Shown piece after piece: positions 1 through 12,332 of a stretch of DNA of 36,560 nucleotides. Within the stretch, counting starts at the first letter, position 1. Each line of letters opens with the position of its first letter. The notes beneath the pieces were generated by a model that worked only from the letters and a program-made list of their open reading frames with translations, made no database searches and had not been told where the DNA came from. The DNA is taken from NCBI GenBank assembly GCA_902514745.1, contig CABXRX010000006.1:1-36560 (forward strand). The letters run 5' to 3'. The translations under genes were made by a program, and so were the position numbers. This stretch comes from an uncultured Pelagibacteraceae bacterium (GTDB lineage: Bacteria > Pseudomonadota > Alphaproteobacteria > Pelagibacterales > Pelagibacteraceae).

Positions 1-2
1 CA

Positions 3-239
3 AAGTTTGCAAAAGATAATGAAAATTTAAAATTAATTGGTGGAATAATGGATAATGAAGTCTTAGATCAGGCTGGTGTCCAAAATGTAGCTAGTTTACC
101 AACTTTAGACGAAGCAAGAGCAAATATTGTTGGTATTTTAAATGCTCCAGCATCAAAATTAGTGAGTATTTTGCTTGCATACTCAGAAAAAATGAGTAGT
201 TTGTCGGCAGAAAATTCTGAAACACAACCCAAAGAGTAA
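3..239 (+). CDS. rplJ: 50S ribosomal protein L10, C-terminal part (truncated by window start)
   Basis: The frame is open from base 3 (KFAKDNENLKLIGGIMDNEVLDQAGVQNVASLPTLDEARANIVGILNAPASKLVSIL), a typical L10 C-terminus, and lies directly upstream of rplL. Confidence 0.9.
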   Translation, partial: KFAKDNENLKLIGGIMDNEVLDQAGVQNVASLPTLDEARANIVGILNAPASKLVSILLAYSEKMSSLSAENSETQPKE

Positions 240-242
240 ATT

Positions 243-608
243 ATGCCTGACCTAAATAAGATTATTGAAGACCTTTCAAGTTTGACTGTTGCTGAAGCAG
301 CAGAGCTTTCAAAACAATTAGAAGAAAAATGGGGTGTAACTCCAATGGCAGCAGCAGCTCCAGCAGCAGCAGGTGGTGCAGCTCCAGCAGAAGACAAAGA
401 TGATTTTACAATTATGCTATTATCAGCAGGTGAGAAAAAAATTAATGTGATTAAAGAAGTTAGAGCAGCAACTTCATTAGGTTTAAAAGAAGCTAAAGAT
501 CTTGTAGAGGGAGCACCAAAAGAAGTTAAGTCCGGTGTTCCAAAAAAAGAAGCAGAAGAGATCAAAGCTAAGTTAGAAGCTGCAGGCGCAAAAGTAGAAC
601 TTAAATAA
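243..608 (+). CDS. rplL: 50S ribosomal protein L7/L12
   Basis: 121 aa; Ala-rich hinge followed by [33 protein letters not shown], the conserved L7/L12 C-terminal domain. Confidence 0.98.
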   Translation: MPDLNKIIEDLSSLTVAEAAELSKQLEEKWGVTPMAAAAPAAAGGAAPAEDKDDFTIMLLSAGEKKINVIKEVRAATSLGLKEAKDLVEGAPKEVKSGVPKKEAEEIKAKLEAAGAKVELK

Positions 609-627
609 ATTAATAAGAAAGAATTCG

Positions 628-652
628 AATACTGATTATTTTAATCAGTATT
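628..652 (+). promoter_or_regulatory. Perfect 11-bp inverted repeat (hairpin) between rplL and rpoB; possible attenuator or processing site
   Basis: AATACTGATTA-TTT-TAATCAGTATT read directly in the 55-nt gap; no U-tract follows it. Confidence 0.6.
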
Positions 653-663
653 ATTAAATATAG

Positions 664-3600
664 ATGCAATTATCTTTTACTGAAAAGAAAAACATAAGAA
701 AAAGTTTTGGTAAACTAAAAGAAAGTTTATCAATTCCAAATCTAATTGAAGTACAAAAAAATTCTTACAAAGAATTAACTGAATTTTATACTGAAACAGA
801 ATTAACCAAAGGTTTTGATAGAGTTTTTAAAAGCATATTTCCAATTGAGGACTTAAATGATAAAGCAACATTAGAATATGTTTCTTATAGATTGGAAAAA
901 CCAAAATTTGACGTTGAAGAATGTATAACTAGAGGATTAACATATTCATCAGCTCTTAAATGTACTTTAAGATTAGTTGTTTATGAAATAGATCAAGAAA
1001 ATAATACAAAAGACATCTTATCAGCAAAAGAACAAGAAGTTTACATGGGTGAAGTTCCTATGATGACCAACAGTGGTACTTTTATAACTAATGGTGTGCA
1101 AAGAGTAGTAGTCAATCAAATGCACAGAAGTCCTGGTGTATTTTTTGATCATGATAAAGGAAAAACACATGCTAGTGGTAAATTATTATTTAACTGCAGA
1201 GTAATTCCAAATAGAGGCTCTTGGTTAGATTTTGAATATGATGTTAAAGATTTTCTTTATTTTAAAATTGACAGAAAAAAGAAAATTTTTGCTTCAACTT
1301 TATTATTAGCATTAGGATATACTAAAGCAGAAATTGCAGATGAATTTTATGATAACGAACAATATAGTTATGACCTTAAAACTGAAAAATGGAAAACTAA
1401 ATTTAATCCAGAAAACTATAAAGCTAAAAACTTTTCAGAGGAAGTAGTTGATGCAAAAACTGGAGAGGTGGTAATTAAATTAGGAGATAAAATTAATTTT
1501 TTAAATGCAAAAAAGTTAGCTAATGATGGCCTTAAAGACATTTTGGTATCACGAGAGTCTTTATTTGGAAAATGTTTACACAGAGATATTAAAGTAAATG
1601 AAGATGAAGAAGGTACTTTTTCAATAGGGACAGAGCTTAATGACTCTGTTATTCAACAAATACTAGATGCAAACATACATTCATTACAAATCTCTGTAAC
1701 AAATTCAATTAACAAAGGACCTTATTTATTAACTACAATTTTAAATGATAAAAATAATTCAAAAGATGAGGCTATTACTGAAATTTATAAAATGCTTAGA
1801 CCTGGTGAGCCACCAACAATTGAAATAGCTACTCAAATTTTCAATAATTTATTTTTTAGCTCAGATAGATATGATCTTTCTGATGTTGGCAGAGTTAAGA
1901 TGAATTCAAGATTAAACCAAGAATGTTCTGATAAAATTACTATTTTAAGAAATGACGACATTATAGCTATCATTCATAAAATGCTGGATTTAAGAGATGG
2001 AAAAGATGAAGTTGATGATATTGATCACTTAGGAAACAGAAGAGTACGTTCTGTTGGAGAATTAGTTGAAAATCAAGCTCGTATCGGTGTTTACAGAATG
2101 GAAAGAGCTATTAAAGAAAAAATGACAACTTTAGATGTCGAGTCTGCAATGCCTCAAGATTTAATTAACGCAAAACCTCTTACAGTTTCTCTGAAAGATT
2201 TTTTTGCAAGTTCTCAGCTTTCTCAATTTATGGATCAAACTAACCCATTGTCAGAGATTACCCATAAAAGAAGAGTTTCAGCATTGGGACCTGGTGGATT
2301 GACAAGAGAAAGAGCTGGTTTTGAAGTTCGTGACGTGCACCCAACTCATTATGGAAGAATTTGTCCAATTGAAACTCCAGAGGGGCCGAACATTGGACTA
2401 ATTAATAGTCTATCGACTTATGCAAAAATTAATAAATATGGTTTTATTGAAAGTCCGTATAAAAAAGTTAAAGACGGTGTTGTTCAAAACAATGTTGAAT
2501 ACTTATCTGCAATGGAAGAAACTAAATTTACTATTGCACAAGCAAATACAAAATTAGATAAAAATGGAAAAATAACTGAAGAACTAGTTTCTTGTAGACA
2601 AAACTTAAACTTCCTTTTAGCAAAACCAGATACTATAGATTATATTGATGTATCACCGAAGCAACTCGTTTCAGTTGCCGCATCATTAATTCCATTCTTA
2701 GAAAATGATGATGCAAACCGAGCATTGATGGGATCAAATATGATGAGACAAGCAGTTCCATTATTAAAACCCGAGTCCCCTTTGGTTGGAACAGGAATTG
2801 AAAGTGATGTTGCCTTGGACTCTGGTGTCACCATTGTAGCAAAAAGAGATGGTATTGTAGATAAAATTGATGGTAAAAGAATTGTGATTAAAGCAACTGA
2901 AGAAACTGACTTTTCTAAATCAGGTGTTGATATATATAACTTACAAAAATTCAAAAGATCAAACCAAAATACTTGTATTAACCAAAAACCTTTAGTTAGA
3001 GTTGGTGATAAGGTAAAGTCTGGAGATATTATAGCTGATGGTCCATCTACTAAATTAGGTGAGTTAGCTCTAGGTAAAAACGTAACCGTAGCATTTATGC
3101 CATGGCAGGGATACAATTTTGAGGATTCAATCTTAATTTCAGAAAGATGTGTAACTGACGATGTTTTCACATCTGTCCATATTGTCGAATATGAAATAAT
3201 GGCAAGAGATACAAAACTAGGTGAAGAAGATATTACAAGAGATATTCCAAACGTAAATGAAGAAGCATTAAAAAACCTTGATGAGTCTGGTATCGTTTAT
3301 ATTGGAGCTGAAGTTAATTCCGGTGATATTTTAGTTGGAAAAGTAACACCAAAAGGCGACTCAGCATCAGGACCTGAAGAAAAACTTTTAAGGTCAATTT
3401 TTGGTGAAAAAGCTATTGATGTTACAGATACATCTTTAAGAATGTCTAGAGGGAGCAGTGGAACTGTTGTTGATGTAAGAGTATTCAATAGACATGGTAT
3501 AGAGAAAGATGAAAGATCTATTACAATTGAAAGAGCTGAAATTGAACAAGTACAACAAGATAAAATTGTTGAAGAAGAAATTTTAGAAAGAAGTATTAAA

Positions 3601-4749
3601 CAAAGAGCCTCTCAATTTTTATCTGGATCCTCTTTAACTAAAAAAGTTAAAGATTTACCTGAAGGGACAAAATTAGATTTTGAAACAATAGATAAACTAT
3701 CTGTTAATGACGTATTTAAAATAACAGTAGGCAACGTGAATGACGAAGCAACTTTAGCTCAACTTAAAGATCAGTACAACAAAGCGAAGCAAGATATTAC
3801 GGAAAGGTTTGAAGATAAAGTTTTAAAAATTAGAAGTGGTGATGATCTATTACCAAGTGTAATGAAAATGGTTAAAGTTTTTGTTGCAATTAAAAGAAGA
3901 CTAAGACCAGGTGACAAAATGTCTGGAAGACACGGTAACAAAGGTGTTGTGAGTAAAATTGTTCCTGTAGAAGACATGCCATACAGAGAAGATGGAAGAC
4001 CAGTAGATATAGTTCTAAATCCACTTGGTGTACCAAGTCGTATGAATGTTGGTCAAATTTTAGAAACCCACTTAGGTTGGGCTTGTAAAGAATTTGGTGA
4101 AGAGGTTAAGAAACTTGTAAATGAAAATAATAAAAAAATTGAAAAAACTGAAAAAATATCAAAATTCCTTAAATCTGTTTATGGTGAGGAAATTTTCAAC
4201 GAAAAAGTTGAAAAATTATCAAAACCAGAATTTAAAGATTTATGTGAAAATTTACAAAACGGTATAGCAATATCAACACCAGTATTTGATGGAGCTAAAG
4301 AGAAAAACGTAACTGAAATGCTAGAACTGGCTAAATTACCAGGATCAGGACAAACATATTTATGGGATGGCAGAACAGGTGAAAAATTTGATAGACCTGT
4401 GACTGTTGGAATAATCTATATGCTTAAACTACATCACTTAGTAGAAGATAAAATTCACGCTAGATCAACGGGACCTTATAGTTTGGTAACACAACAGCCA
4501 TTAGGCGGTAAGGCTCAATTAGGTGGCCAAAGATTTGGTGAAATGGAAGTTTGGGCGTTAGAAGCTTATGGAGCATCATACACACTACAAGAAATCTTAA
4601 CTGTAAAATCAGACGATGTTGCAGGTAGAGTTAAAGTTTATGAAACCATAGTTAAAGGTGAAGAAAACTTTGAGTCAGGAATTCCAGAGTCATTTAACGT
4701 TCTAGTTAAAGAAATTAAATCACTAGCATTAAACGTGGAGCTTAATTAA
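664..4749 (+). CDS. rpoB: DNA-directed RNA polymerase subunit beta
   Basis: 1361 aa; contains [68 protein letters not shown] and the [15 protein letters not shown] motif. Confidence 0.99.
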   Translation: MQLSFTEKKNIRKSFGKLKESLSIPNLIEVQKNSYKELTEFYTETELTKGFDRVFKSIFPIEDLNDKATLEYVSYRLEKPKFDVEECITRGLTYSSALKCTLRLVVYEIDQENNTKDILSAKEQEVYMGEVPMMTNSGTFITNGVQRVVVNQMHRSPGVFFDHDKGKTHASGKLLFNCRVIPNRGSWLDFEYDVKDFLYFKIDRKKKIFASTLLLALGYTKAEIADEFYDNEQYSYDLKTEKWKTKFNPENYKAKNFSEEVVDAKTGEVVIKLGDKINFLNAKKLANDGLKDILVSRESLFGKCLHRDIKVNEDEEGTFSIGTELNDSVIQQILDANIHSLQISVTNSINKGPYLLTTILNDKNNSKDEAITEIYKMLRPGEPPTIEIATQIFNNLFFSSDRYDLSDVGRVKMNSRLNQECSDKITILRNDDIIAIIHKMLDLRDGKDEVDDIDHLGNRRVRSVGELVENQARIGVYRMERAIKEKMTTLDVESAMPQDLINAKPLTVSLKDFFASSQLSQFMDQTNPLSEITHKRRVSALGPGGLTRERAGFEVRDVHPTHYGRICPIETPEGPNIGLINSLSTYAKINKYGFIESPYKKVKDGVVQNNVEYLSAMEETKFTIAQANTKLDKNGKITEELVSCRQNLNFLLAKPDTIDYIDVSPKQLVSVAASLIPFLENDDANRALMGSNMMRQAVPLLKPESPLVGTGIESDVALDSGVTIVAKRDGIVDKIDGKRIVIKATEETDFSKSGVDIYNLQKFKRSNQNTCINQKPLVRVGDKVKSGDIIADGPSTKLGELALGKNVTVAFMPWQGYNFEDSILISERCVTDDVFTSVHIVEYEIMARDTKLGEEDITRDIPNVNEEALKNLDESGIVYIGAEVNSGDILVGKVTPKGDSASGPEEKLLRSIFGEKAIDVTDTSLRMSRGSSGTVVDVRVFNRHGIEKDERSITIERAEIEQVQQDKIVEEEILERSIKQRASQFLSGSSLTKKVKDLPEGTKLDFETIDKLSVNDVFKITVGNVNDEATLAQLKDQYNKAKQDITERFEDKVLKIRSGDDLLPSVMKMVKVFVAIKRRLRPGDKMSGRHGNKGVVSKIVPVEDMPYREDGRPVDIVLNPLGVPSRMNVGQILETHLGWACKEFGEEVKKLVNENNKKIEKTEKISKFLKSVYGEEIFNEKVEKLSKPEFKDLCENLQNGIAISTPVFDGAKEKNVTEMLELAKLPGSGQTYLWDGRTGEKFDRPVTVGIIYMLKLHHLVEDKIHARSTGPYSLVTQQPLGGKAQLGGQRFGEMEVWALEAYGASYTLQEILTVKSDDVAGRVKVYETIVKGEENFESGIPESFNVLVKEIKSLALNVELN

Positions 4750-4751
4750 AA

Positions 4752-7700
4752 ATGAAAAAAGAACTAACAGATCTATTTAAAAATACTGAAATTTCTGAAG
4801 CTCAAAATTTTAATAGCATTAAAATTTCTTTAGCAAGTCCTGAAAAAATTAAATCTTGGACTTTTGGCGAAATTAAAAAACCAGAAACAATAAATTACAG
4901 AACTTTTAGACCTGAAAAAGATGGCCTATTTTGTGCTAGAATTTTTGGACCAATTAAAGATTATGAATGCTTGTGTGGAAAATACAAACGAATGAAATTC
5001 AGAGGTATTATCTGTGAAAAATGTGGTGTTGAAGTAACAAAATCTAATGTTCGTAGAGAAAGAATGGGCCACATTAACTTAGCTACACCAGTTGCTCACA
5101 TTTGGTTTTTAAAATCTTTACCTAGCCGAATAGCTTTAGCAGTTGATATGAAACTTAAAGAAATTGAAAGAGTTTTATATTTTGAAAACTTTATCGTAAT
5201 TGAACCCGGTTTAACTGGATTGCAAAAAAATCAGCTTTTAAATGAGGAAGAACTTGCAAAATATCAAGATGAATTTGGTGAAGAGTCATTTACGGCTGGT
5301 ATCGGTGCTGAAGCTGTACTTGAAATGCTAAAAAATTTAGATCTTGAATTAGAGAGAAAAAACCTTGTTAGTTTTATTAAAGAAACAAAATCAAAAGTTA
5401 ATGAAGAAAGAGCAATTAAAAGATTAAAATTAGTAGAGTCATTTATTGAAACTGGTCAAAAACCAGAGTGGATGATTTTAACTGTTGTTCCAGTAATTCC
5501 ACCAGAATTAAGACCATTAGTACCATTAGATGGTGGTAGATTTGCTACTTCAGATCTAAATGACCTATATAGGAGAGTTATTAACAGAAATAACAGATTG
5601 AAAAGATTAATGGACCTAAAAGCTCCAGATATCATTATTAGAAATGAAAAAAGAATGCTTCAAGAGTCAGTTGATGCATTATTTGACAATGGTAGAAGAG
5701 GTAGAGTAATAACTGGAACTGGTAAGAGACCTCTTAAATCGTTAGCAGAAATGTTAAAAGGTAAACAAGGTAGATTTAGACAAAATTTACTTGGTAAAAG
5801 AGTTGATTACTCAGGAAGATCTGTAATTGTTGTTGGCCCTGACCTAAAACTTCACGAGTGTGGTTTACCAAAAAAAATGGCTTTAGAACTATTTAAACCT
5901 TTTTTGTATGCTAGATTAAACAAGCTAGGATTAGCATCCACAATTAAACAAGCTAAAAAATTAGTTGAAAAAGAGACAAATGCTGTTTGGGATGCATTAG
6001 AATTAATTGTTAGAGAGCATCCCGTAATATTAAATAGAGCTCCAACACTACACAGATTAGGTGTTCAAGCATTTGAACCTAAACTTATAGAAGGTGATGC
6101 AATTGAATTACATCCTTTGACTTGTGCTGCTTTTAACGCTGACTTTGACGGTGATCAAATGGCTGTTCATGTTCCATTAAGTTTGGAAGCTCAATTAGAA
6201 GCTAGAATATTAATGCTTTCTACAAATAATATTCTATCACCATCAAATGGAAAACCAATCATTGTACCAAGTCAGGATATGATTTTAGGTATTTATTATC
6301 TATCTCAAGAACTACTTACTGATAAACCTGAAGGATATTTTGTAGATGTTGATGCTATAGAATTTGCTTTAGCTTCAGAACAAATTAAAGTCCATAGCAC
6401 AATTATATCAAGAATTGTAACAGTTGATGAAAATGGAAATAAGAAATATGAAAAATATACATCAACAGCTGGAAGATTTTTATTAGCAAACTTACTACCA
6501 AAAAATAGTAATATTAAATTTTCTTTAGTTGACAGATTATTACCAAAGAAAACAGTTTCGGAAATTATTGATGTTGTATTTAGGTTTTGTGGACAAAAAA
6601 CGACAGTTATATTTTGTGATAAATTAAAAGATTTAGGTTTTAAACACGCGTTCAAAGCTGGTATTTCATTTGGAAAAGATGATCTGGTAATTCCTGAAAA
6701 CAAAACACAATTAATTGAAGATACAAAAGGATTAATTGCAGATTACGAGAATCAATATTCGGAAGGATTGATCACAAGAGGTGAAAAATACAATAAAGTA
6801 GTTGATGCCTGGTCAAAATGTACAGATAAAGTTGCTGGTGAAATGATGAAGGGTATTTCTGCTACTGAAAAAACTCCAGAAGGTTTAAAAATTAATTCAG
6901 TGTATATGATGGCAGATAGTGGTGCCAGAGGATCGGCAGCTCAAATGAAACAGCTTGCTGGTATGAGAGGTTTGATTGCTAAACCCTCAGGTGAAATTAT
7001 TGAAAGCCCTATTATTTCTAACTTTAAAGAAGGTTTAACAGCTTTAGAATACTTTAATTCTACTCACGGAGCGAGAAAAGGTCTTGCGGATACAGCCCTT
7101 AAAACAGCTAGTTCAGGTTATTTAACAAGAAGACTTTGTGATGTAGCTCAAGACTTAACAATCACAAAAGTTCAATGTGATGATCCAGGGTTTATTGAAC
7201 TCTCAGAAATATTAGAAGGTGGAAATGTTGTTGTTAGTTTATCTGAGAGAGCATTAGGACGAGTTACTGCAGCTGATGTAAAAAATCCGCTTACAGGTGA
7301 AGTTGTAATAAAAAAATCTAAAATGATCGATGAAGCTGGCTGTGATTTAATAGATGCAGCAGGCGTCAAATCTATTAAAGTTTACTCAGTAATGACTTGT
7401 AGTTCTAAAGAGGGTGTTTGCGCTACTTGTTATGGAAGAGATTTATCTAGAGGAAAAATGGTTCATGTTGGAGAAGCAATCGGTATGATTTCTGCACAAT
7501 CAATTGGTGAACCTGGAACTCAATTGACTATGAGAACGTTCCACGTCGGTGGAACAGCATCAGTAAAACAAGATTCTCAAATTGTAAGTAAAAACCAAGG
7601 AACACTTAAAATTTTGAATTCCAATATATTAGAAGACTCTAAGAAAAACTTAATTGTTATGGGTAGAAACACCCAATTATCTATAGAAGATGATAACGGA

Positions 7701-8924
7701 GTTCAGGTCGCAGTTTATAAAGTTGCTTACGGCTCAAGATTATTTTTTAATAATGGTGACAAAATTAAAGCCAACACAAAAATTTGTGAATGGGATCCAT
7801 ACACAACTCCTGTAATAGCTGAAAAAAGTGGTACAGCAAGTTTTGTTGATTTAATTGATGGAGTTTCAATTCAAGAAACAACAGATGATGCTACGGGAAT
7901 ATCTTCTAAATCAGTTATTGACTGGAGAGCACAATCTAAAAGTACTGATTTAAAACCTAGAATCACTCTAAGAGATGAAAAAGGAAATGTAATTAAAAAA
8001 GCTGATGATAATGAAGCGAGATATTATCTTGTGCCTGATTCAATTCTTTCAATTAAAGATGGTCAAAAAGTTTTTGCTGGAGACGTTATTGCAAGACTTC
8101 CAAAAGAAACTACAAAAACAAAAGATATCACTGGAGGTCTACCAAGAGTTGCTGAATTATTCGAAGCAAGAAAAGCAAAAGATAGTGCGATTATTGCTGA
8201 AAATGATGGACAAGTTGTATTTGGCAAAGAGGTTAGAGGAAAACAAAGAGTATCTATCGTTCCTGAAGATGGAGCTGAACCTTCAAATTATCTAATTCCA
8301 AAAGGAAAACATATCAACTTTAATCCTGGTGAAAGAATTCAAAAAGGTGAATACTTACTTGATGGACAACCATTACCACACGATATTTTAAGAGTTTTGG
8401 GAATAAAAGAATTAACTGAGTATTTTGTCAATCAAGTACAAGAAGTATACAGATTGCAAGGTGTAATTATTAACGACAAACACATTGAAACTATTTTAAG
8501 ACAAATGCTTAAAAAAGTTGAAGTAAAAATTTCGGGAGACTCTAATTACTTACCGGGTGAAGTTATCGATAGAATAAAATTTGATAACACTAATGAAAAA
8601 TTAGTAAAAGAAGGTAAAACACCTGCTGTTGGTGAACGTGTATTGATGGGAATTACTAAAGCTTCATTGCAAACAGAGTCGTTTATCTCAGCCGCTTCAT
8701 TCCAAGAAACAACAAGAGTTTTAACTGATGCAGCTATCAAAGGTAAAGTCGACCCACTAAATGGTCTAAAAGAGAACGTTATTGTTGGTAGATTGGTACC
8801 AGCTGGCACTGGTAGCATCAAAAATAAATGGAACAAAAAAGCTCTTGAAGATGATAACAATTTTATTGCTGAACAAGATAAATTAGAAACCTCTGAAGCT
8901 TCAGAAACACCTGCAAATCAGTAA
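4752..8924 (+). CDS. rpoC: DNA-directed RNA polymerase subunit beta'
   Basis: 1390 aa; catalytic [15 protein letters not shown] and N-terminal zinc-binding [23 protein letters not shown]. Confidence 0.99.
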   Translation: MKKELTDLFKNTEISEAQNFNSIKISLASPEKIKSWTFGEIKKPETINYRTFRPEKDGLFCARIFGPIKDYECLCGKYKRMKFRGIICEKCGVEVTKSNVRRERMGHINLATPVAHIWFLKSLPSRIALAVDMKLKEIERVLYFENFIVIEPGLTGLQKNQLLNEEELAKYQDEFGEESFTAGIGAEAVLEMLKNLDLELERKNLVSFIKETKSKVNEERAIKRLKLVESFIETGQKPEWMILTVVPVIPPELRPLVPLDGGRFATSDLNDLYRRVINRNNRLKRLMDLKAPDIIIRNEKRMLQESVDALFDNGRRGRVITGTGKRPLKSLAEMLKGKQGRFRQNLLGKRVDYSGRSVIVVGPDLKLHECGLPKKMALELFKPFLYARLNKLGLASTIKQAKKLVEKETNAVWDALELIVREHPVILNRAPTLHRLGVQAFEPKLIEGDAIELHPLTCAAFNADFDGDQMAVHVPLSLEAQLEARILMLSTNNILSPSNGKPIIVPSQDMILGIYYLSQELLTDKPEGYFVDVDAIEFALASEQIKVHSTIISRIVTVDENGNKKYEKYTSTAGRFLLANLLPKNSNIKFSLVDRLLPKKTVSEIIDVVFRFCGQKTTVIFCDKLKDLGFKHAFKAGISFGKDDLVIPENKTQLIEDTKGLIADYENQYSEGLITRGEKYNKVVDAWSKCTDKVAGEMMKGISATEKTPEGLKINSVYMMADSGARGSAAQMKQLAGMRGLIAKPSGEIIESPIISNFKEGLTALEYFNSTHGARKGLADTALKTASSGYLTRRLCDVAQDLTITKVQCDDPGFIELSEILEGGNVVVSLSERALGRVTAADVKNPLTGEVVIKKSKMIDEAGCDLIDAAGVKSIKVYSVMTCSSKEGVCATCYGRDLSRGKMVHVGEAIGMISAQSIGEPGTQLTMRTFHVGGTASVKQDSQIVSKNQGTLKILNSNILEDSKKNLIVMGRNTQLSIEDDNGVQVAVYKVAYGSRLFFNNGDKIKANTKICEWDPYTTPVIAEKSGTASFVDLIDGVSIQETTDDATGISSKSVIDWRAQSKSTDLKPRITLRDEKGNVIKKADDNEARYYLVPDSILSIKDGQKVFAGDVIARLPKETTKTKDITGGLPRVAELFEARKAKDSAIIAENDGQVVFGKEVRGKQRVSIVPEDGAEPSNYLIPKGKHINFNPGERIQKGEYLLDGQPLPHDILRVLGIKELTEYFVNQVQEVYRLQGVIINDKHIETILRQMLKKVEVKISGDSNYLPGEVIDRIKFDNTNEKLVKEGKTPAVGERVLMGITKASLQTESFISAASFQETTRVLTDAAIKGKVDPLNGLKENVIVGRLVPAGTGSIKNKWNKKALEDDNNFIAEQDKLETSEASETPANQ

Positions 8925-8953
8925 AAAAATCACCTAATACTTGAAGTTTTAGT

Positions 8954-8981
8954 TTGACAAAGACGGATTAATAAGTATTTT
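8954..8981 (+). promoter_or_regulatory. Candidate sigma70-type promoter upstream of rpsL
   Basis: TTGACA (8954-8959), 16-nt spacer, TATTTT (8976-8981), in the largest intergenic gap of the + cluster. Confidence 0.5.
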
Positions 8982-9003
8982 GGCGATGTTTTTGGTTGGA
9001 ATG

Positions 9004-9057
9004 TAGTACCCACTAATAGTACTAAACGCTGCCACAAAATAACCTGTCAGTTATTTT
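9004..9057 (+). promoter_or_regulatory. Two adjacent hairpins in the rpsL 5' leader
   Basis: TAGTAC(9-nt loop)GTACTA at 9004-9024 and AAAATAAC-CTGTCA-GTTATTTT (perfect 8-bp stem) at 9036-9057. Confidence 0.45.
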
Positions 9058-9092
9058 CTTCTAAAAATAAATTAATTAATTTAAAAAAATTT

Positions 9093-9464
9093 ATGCCAAC
9101 TATTAATCAGTTGTTAAGAAAAAAAAGAGTTAAACAATTAACAAGGAACAAAGTTCCGGCTTTACAAAAGCAACCTCTTAAGAGAGGTGTGTGTGTTAAA
9201 GTTTACACAACAACTCCTAAAAAACCTAACTCTGCATTAAGAAAAGTTGCTAGAGTAAGATTATCAAATGGTTTCGAAGTTACTGCTTATATTCCAGGAG
9301 AAGGTCATAATCTTCAAGAACACTCAGTTGTATTAATAAGAGGTGGAAGGGTTAAAGATTTACCAGGTGTACGTTATCATATTCTGAGAGGTAATCTTGA
9401 TACCCAAGGTGTTGCTAATAGAAAAAAAAGAAGATCTCTATACGGAACTAAAAAAGGTAAATAA
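9093..9464 (+). CDS. rpsL: 30S ribosomal protein S12
   Basis: [11 protein letters not shown]...[21 protein letters not shown]...[17 protein letters not shown]. Confidence 0.99.
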   Translation: MPTINQLLRKKRVKQLTRNKVPALQKQPLKRGVCVKVYTTTPKKPNSALRKVARVRLSNGFEVTAYIPGEGHNLQEHSVVLIRGGRVKDLPGVRYHILRGNLDTQGVANRKKRRSLYGTKKGK

Positions 9465-9934
9465 TGTCTAGAAAAAAAACTCAGCCGAAAAAAAATGTAG
9501 TTCCTGACCCAAAATTTAATTCAACAATCATTCCAAAATTAATTAACAACATAATGTATGACGGCAAAAGAGGTGTTGCTGCTAAGATTGTTTACGATGC
9601 AATAGAAAAAATTAAAACTAAATCAAAAGATGAACCCATTAATATTTTTAATGAAGCAATTAATAATATTAAACCAACTGTTGAAGTAAGATCTAGAAGA
9701 GTTGGTGGGGCCACATATCAAGTTCCGGTTGAAGTAAAAAGCAAAAGAGCTCAAGCTTTGGCAATTAGATGGTTAGTGGATTCTGCTAGAAAAAGAAAAG
9801 ACAAACATATGTCAGATAAAATATTTAATGAACTGTTTGATGCTTATGAAAAAAAAGGTGCTGCAGTTAAAAAAAGAGAGGATGTGCATAAAATGGCTGA
9901 GTCTAATAAAGCTTTTGCACATTTTAGGTGGTAA
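9464..9934 (+). CDS. rpsG: 30S ribosomal protein S7
   Basis: 156 aa; VEVRSRRVGGATYQVPVEVKSKRAQALAIRWLVDSARKR; order rpsL-rpsG-fusA. Confidence 0.98.
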   Translation: MSRKKTQPKKNVVPDPKFNSTIIPKLINNIMYDGKRGVAAKIVYDAIEKIKTKSKDEPINIFNEAINNIKPTVEVRSRRVGGATYQVPVEVKSKRAQALAIRWLVDSARKRKDKHMSDKIFNELFDAYEKKGAAVKKREDVHKMAESNKAFAHFRW

Positions 9935-9940
9935 TAAACT

Positions 9941-12019
9941 ATGGCTAGAACTCATACATTAGATAAATACAGAAATATTGGGATCATGGCCCATATCGAT
10001 GCTGGAAAAACAACTACAACAGAAAGAATTTTATACTACACAGGCAAAAGCCATAAAATAGGTGAAGTACACGATGGTGCTGCAACTATGGATTGGATGG
10101 AACAGGAACAAGAAAGAGGAATTACAATCACCTCAGCTGCTACTACTTGTTTTTGGAACGATCACAGAATTAATATTATTGATACACCAGGTCACGTAGA
10201 TTTTACAATTGAAGTTGAAAGATCTCTCAAGGTATTAGATGGCGCCGTATGTGTTTTTGATGGTGTTGCAGGCGTAGAGCCACAATCTGAAACTGTTTGG
10301 AGGCAAGCAGATAAATACAAAGTTCCAAGAATTTGTTTTGTTAACAAATTAGATAGAACAGGTGCAGATTACTTTAGATGTGTAGACATGATTAGAGATA
10401 GATTAGGATGTAAGCCATTACCTTTACAGATTCCTATTGGTATAGAGGCTTCGTTGTCTGGCGTTGTTGATCTTGTTAAAATGAAAGCACAAGTTTGGAA
10501 AAATGAAGCTTTAGGTGCTGAATGGGAATACAAAGATATTCCTGATGATTTAAAAGAAATTTCTCAAAAATATAGAACTGAATTAGTTGAAACAGCCGTT
10601 GAACAAGACGAAAAGTTAATGGAAGCTTATTTAAATGGTGATGAAATCAATGAAGAAGATTTAGTAAGATGTATTAGAAAAGGAACTCTAAACTTTAGTT
10701 TTGTTCCAATTACTACAGGTTCAGCATTTAAAAATAAAGGTGTACAACCATTACTTGATGCGACTATTAATTATTTACCTAGTCCAATTGATATAGGATC
10801 AATTAAAGGTACTAAACCGGGATCTGATGAAGAACTAGAAATGAAATTTGAAGATAGTGTTCCTTTTTCTGCTTTAGCTTTTAAAGTTGCTAATGATCCA
10901 TTTGTTGGTTCACTAACTTTTATTAGAATATATTCAGGAACTATTAAAACTGGTACAGCTGTTTACAATACATCAAAAGATAAAGAAGAAAGAGTTGGTA
11001 GAATGCTTTTAATGCATGCTAACTCAAGAGAAGATATTAAAGAAGCAAATGCTGGGGACATTGTAGCTTTAGCTGGTTTAAAAAATACTATAACGGGGCA
11101 CACTTTGTGTGATGAAAATAATCCTGTATTACTTGAGCCAATGGAATTTCCTGAACCAGTAATTGAAATTGCAGTTGAACCTAAAACAAAAGCTGACCAA
11201 GAAAAAATGGGCGAAGCACTAGGAAGATTAGCGGCAGAAGATCCTTCATTTAGAGTAACATCTGATGAAGAATCTGGACAAACAATCATCAAAGGTATGG
11301 GTGAACTTCATTTAGATATTATTGTTGATAGAATGAAAAGAGAATTTAAAGTTGAGGCTAATGTTGGAGCCCCTCAGGTTGCTTATAGAGAAACATTAGA
11401 AAACGCTTCTGAAGTTGAATACACACATAAAAAACAAAGTGGTGGTGCAGGTCAATTTGCAAAGGTTAAACTTCTTGTTGAGCCTCAAGAACCAGGTGCT
11501 GGTAGATCTGTGGAAAGTAAAATTAAAGGTGGAGCTATCCCTAAAGAGTTTATACCAGGTGTAGAAAAAGGGATTGAAACTGTGTCAGATAACGGGATTC
11601 TAGCTGGCTTTCCAATGATAGATTATAAAGTTACTATAATTGATGGTCTACATCATGATGTAGACTCAAGTGTGCTAGCATTTGAACTAGCTAGTAGAGC
11701 TTGTTTTAAAGAAGCTTGTACAAAAGGAACGTTAAAGCTTTTAGAGCCAGTAATGAGAGTTGAAGTAGTAACTCCAGAAGATTACATGGGTGATGTTATA
11801 GGTGACCTAAATAGTCGTAGAGGCCAAATAAGTACTCAAGAGCAAAGAGGGAACGCAACAGTAATTACTGCAATGGTTCCTTTAGCTAATATGTTTGGAT
11901 ACATAAATAATTTAAGATCAATGTCTCAAGGAAGAGCTCAATATTCTATGTTCTTTGATCATTACTCTAAAGTACCACAAAATGTACAAGACGAAGTAAC
12001 TAAAAAGATTGCAGGCTAA
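9941..12019 (+). CDS. fusA: Elongation factor G
   Basis: 692 aa; [50 protein letters not shown]. Confidence 0.99.
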   Translation: MARTHTLDKYRNIGIMAHIDAGKTTTTERILYYTGKSHKIGEVHDGAATMDWMEQEQERGITITSAATTCFWNDHRINIIDTPGHVDFTIEVERSLKVLDGAVCVFDGVAGVEPQSETVWRQADKYKVPRICFVNKLDRTGADYFRCVDMIRDRLGCKPLPLQIPIGIEASLSGVVDLVKMKAQVWKNEALGAEWEYKDIPDDLKEISQKYRTELVETAVEQDEKLMEAYLNGDEINEEDLVRCIRKGTLNFSFVPITTGSAFKNKGVQPLLDATINYLPSPIDIGSIKGTKPGSDEELEMKFEDSVPFSALAFKVANDPFVGSLTFIRIYSGTIKTGTAVYNTSKDKEERVGRMLLMHANSREDIKEANAGDIVALAGLKNTITGHTLCDENNPVLLEPMEFPEPVIEIAVEPKTKADQEKMGEALGRLAAEDPSFRVTSDEESGQTIIKGMGELHLDIIVDRMKREFKVEANVGAPQVAYRETLENASEVEYTHKKQSGGAGQFAKVKLLVEPQEPGAGRSVESKIKGGAIPKEFIPGVEKGIETVSDNGILAGFPMIDYKVTIIDGLHHDVDSSVLAFELASRACFKEACTKGTLKLLEPVMRVEVVTPEDYMGDVIGDLNSRRGQISTQEQRGNATVITAMVPLANMFGYINNLRSMSQGRAQYSMFFDHYSKVPQNVQDEVTKKIAG

Positions 12020-12021
12020 AT

Positions 12022-12330
12022 ATGGATAAACAGAACATAAGAATTAAACTCAGAGCATACGACAATAAGATCCTTGATGCATCTACTGAGGAAATTGTCA
12101 ATACTGTTAAAAGAACTGGAGCAACAATTAAAGGTCCAATTCCATTACCAACCAGAATAGAGAGATATACAGTTTTAAAAGGTCCTCATATTGATAAAAA
12201 AAGTAGAGAACAATTTGAGTCAAGAACCCATAAAAGATTGATAGATATCATAGAACCTACACCTCAAACTGTAGAAGCTTTGATGAAACTCGACCTAGCG
12301 TCTGGTGTTGATGTGGAGATAAAAATTTAA
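12022..12330 (+). CDS. rpsJ: 30S ribosomal protein S10
   Basis: 102 aa; [16 protein letters not shown]...[36 protein letters not shown]. Confidence 0.98.
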   Translation: MDKQNIRIKLRAYDNKILDASTEEIVNTVKRTGATIKGPIPLPTRIERYTVLKGPHIDKKSREQFESRTHKRLIDIIEPTPQTVEALMKLDLASGVDVEIKI

Positions 12331-12332
12331 TT

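Noticed and set aside
346-390. GCA/CCA-rich repetitive stretch in rplL
   Set aside because: Encodes the normal Ala/Pro/Gly-rich hinge of L7/L12, not a separate repeat element.
68-565. 165-aa minus-strand ORF across rplJ/rplL
   Set aside because: Antisense to well-supported r-protein genes; Ala/Ser-rich product is a mirror of the rplL sequence with no recognisable domain.
2640-3170. 176-aa minus-strand ORF in rpoB, and similar ORFs at 3297-3488, 3771-3977, 6305-6703, 7172-7369, 8546-8860
   Set aside because: Shadow ORFs antisense to conserved rpoB/rpoC coding sequence; no domain signal and no start context.
8005-8295. 96-aa + strand ORF in an alternative frame of rpoC
   Set aside because: Out of frame with conserved RpoC; Gln/Leu/Lys-rich composition typical of frame-shifted AT-rich DNA.
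10963-11292. 109-aa antisense ORF in fusA
   Set aside because: Ser/Ile-rich shadow ORF of EF-G.
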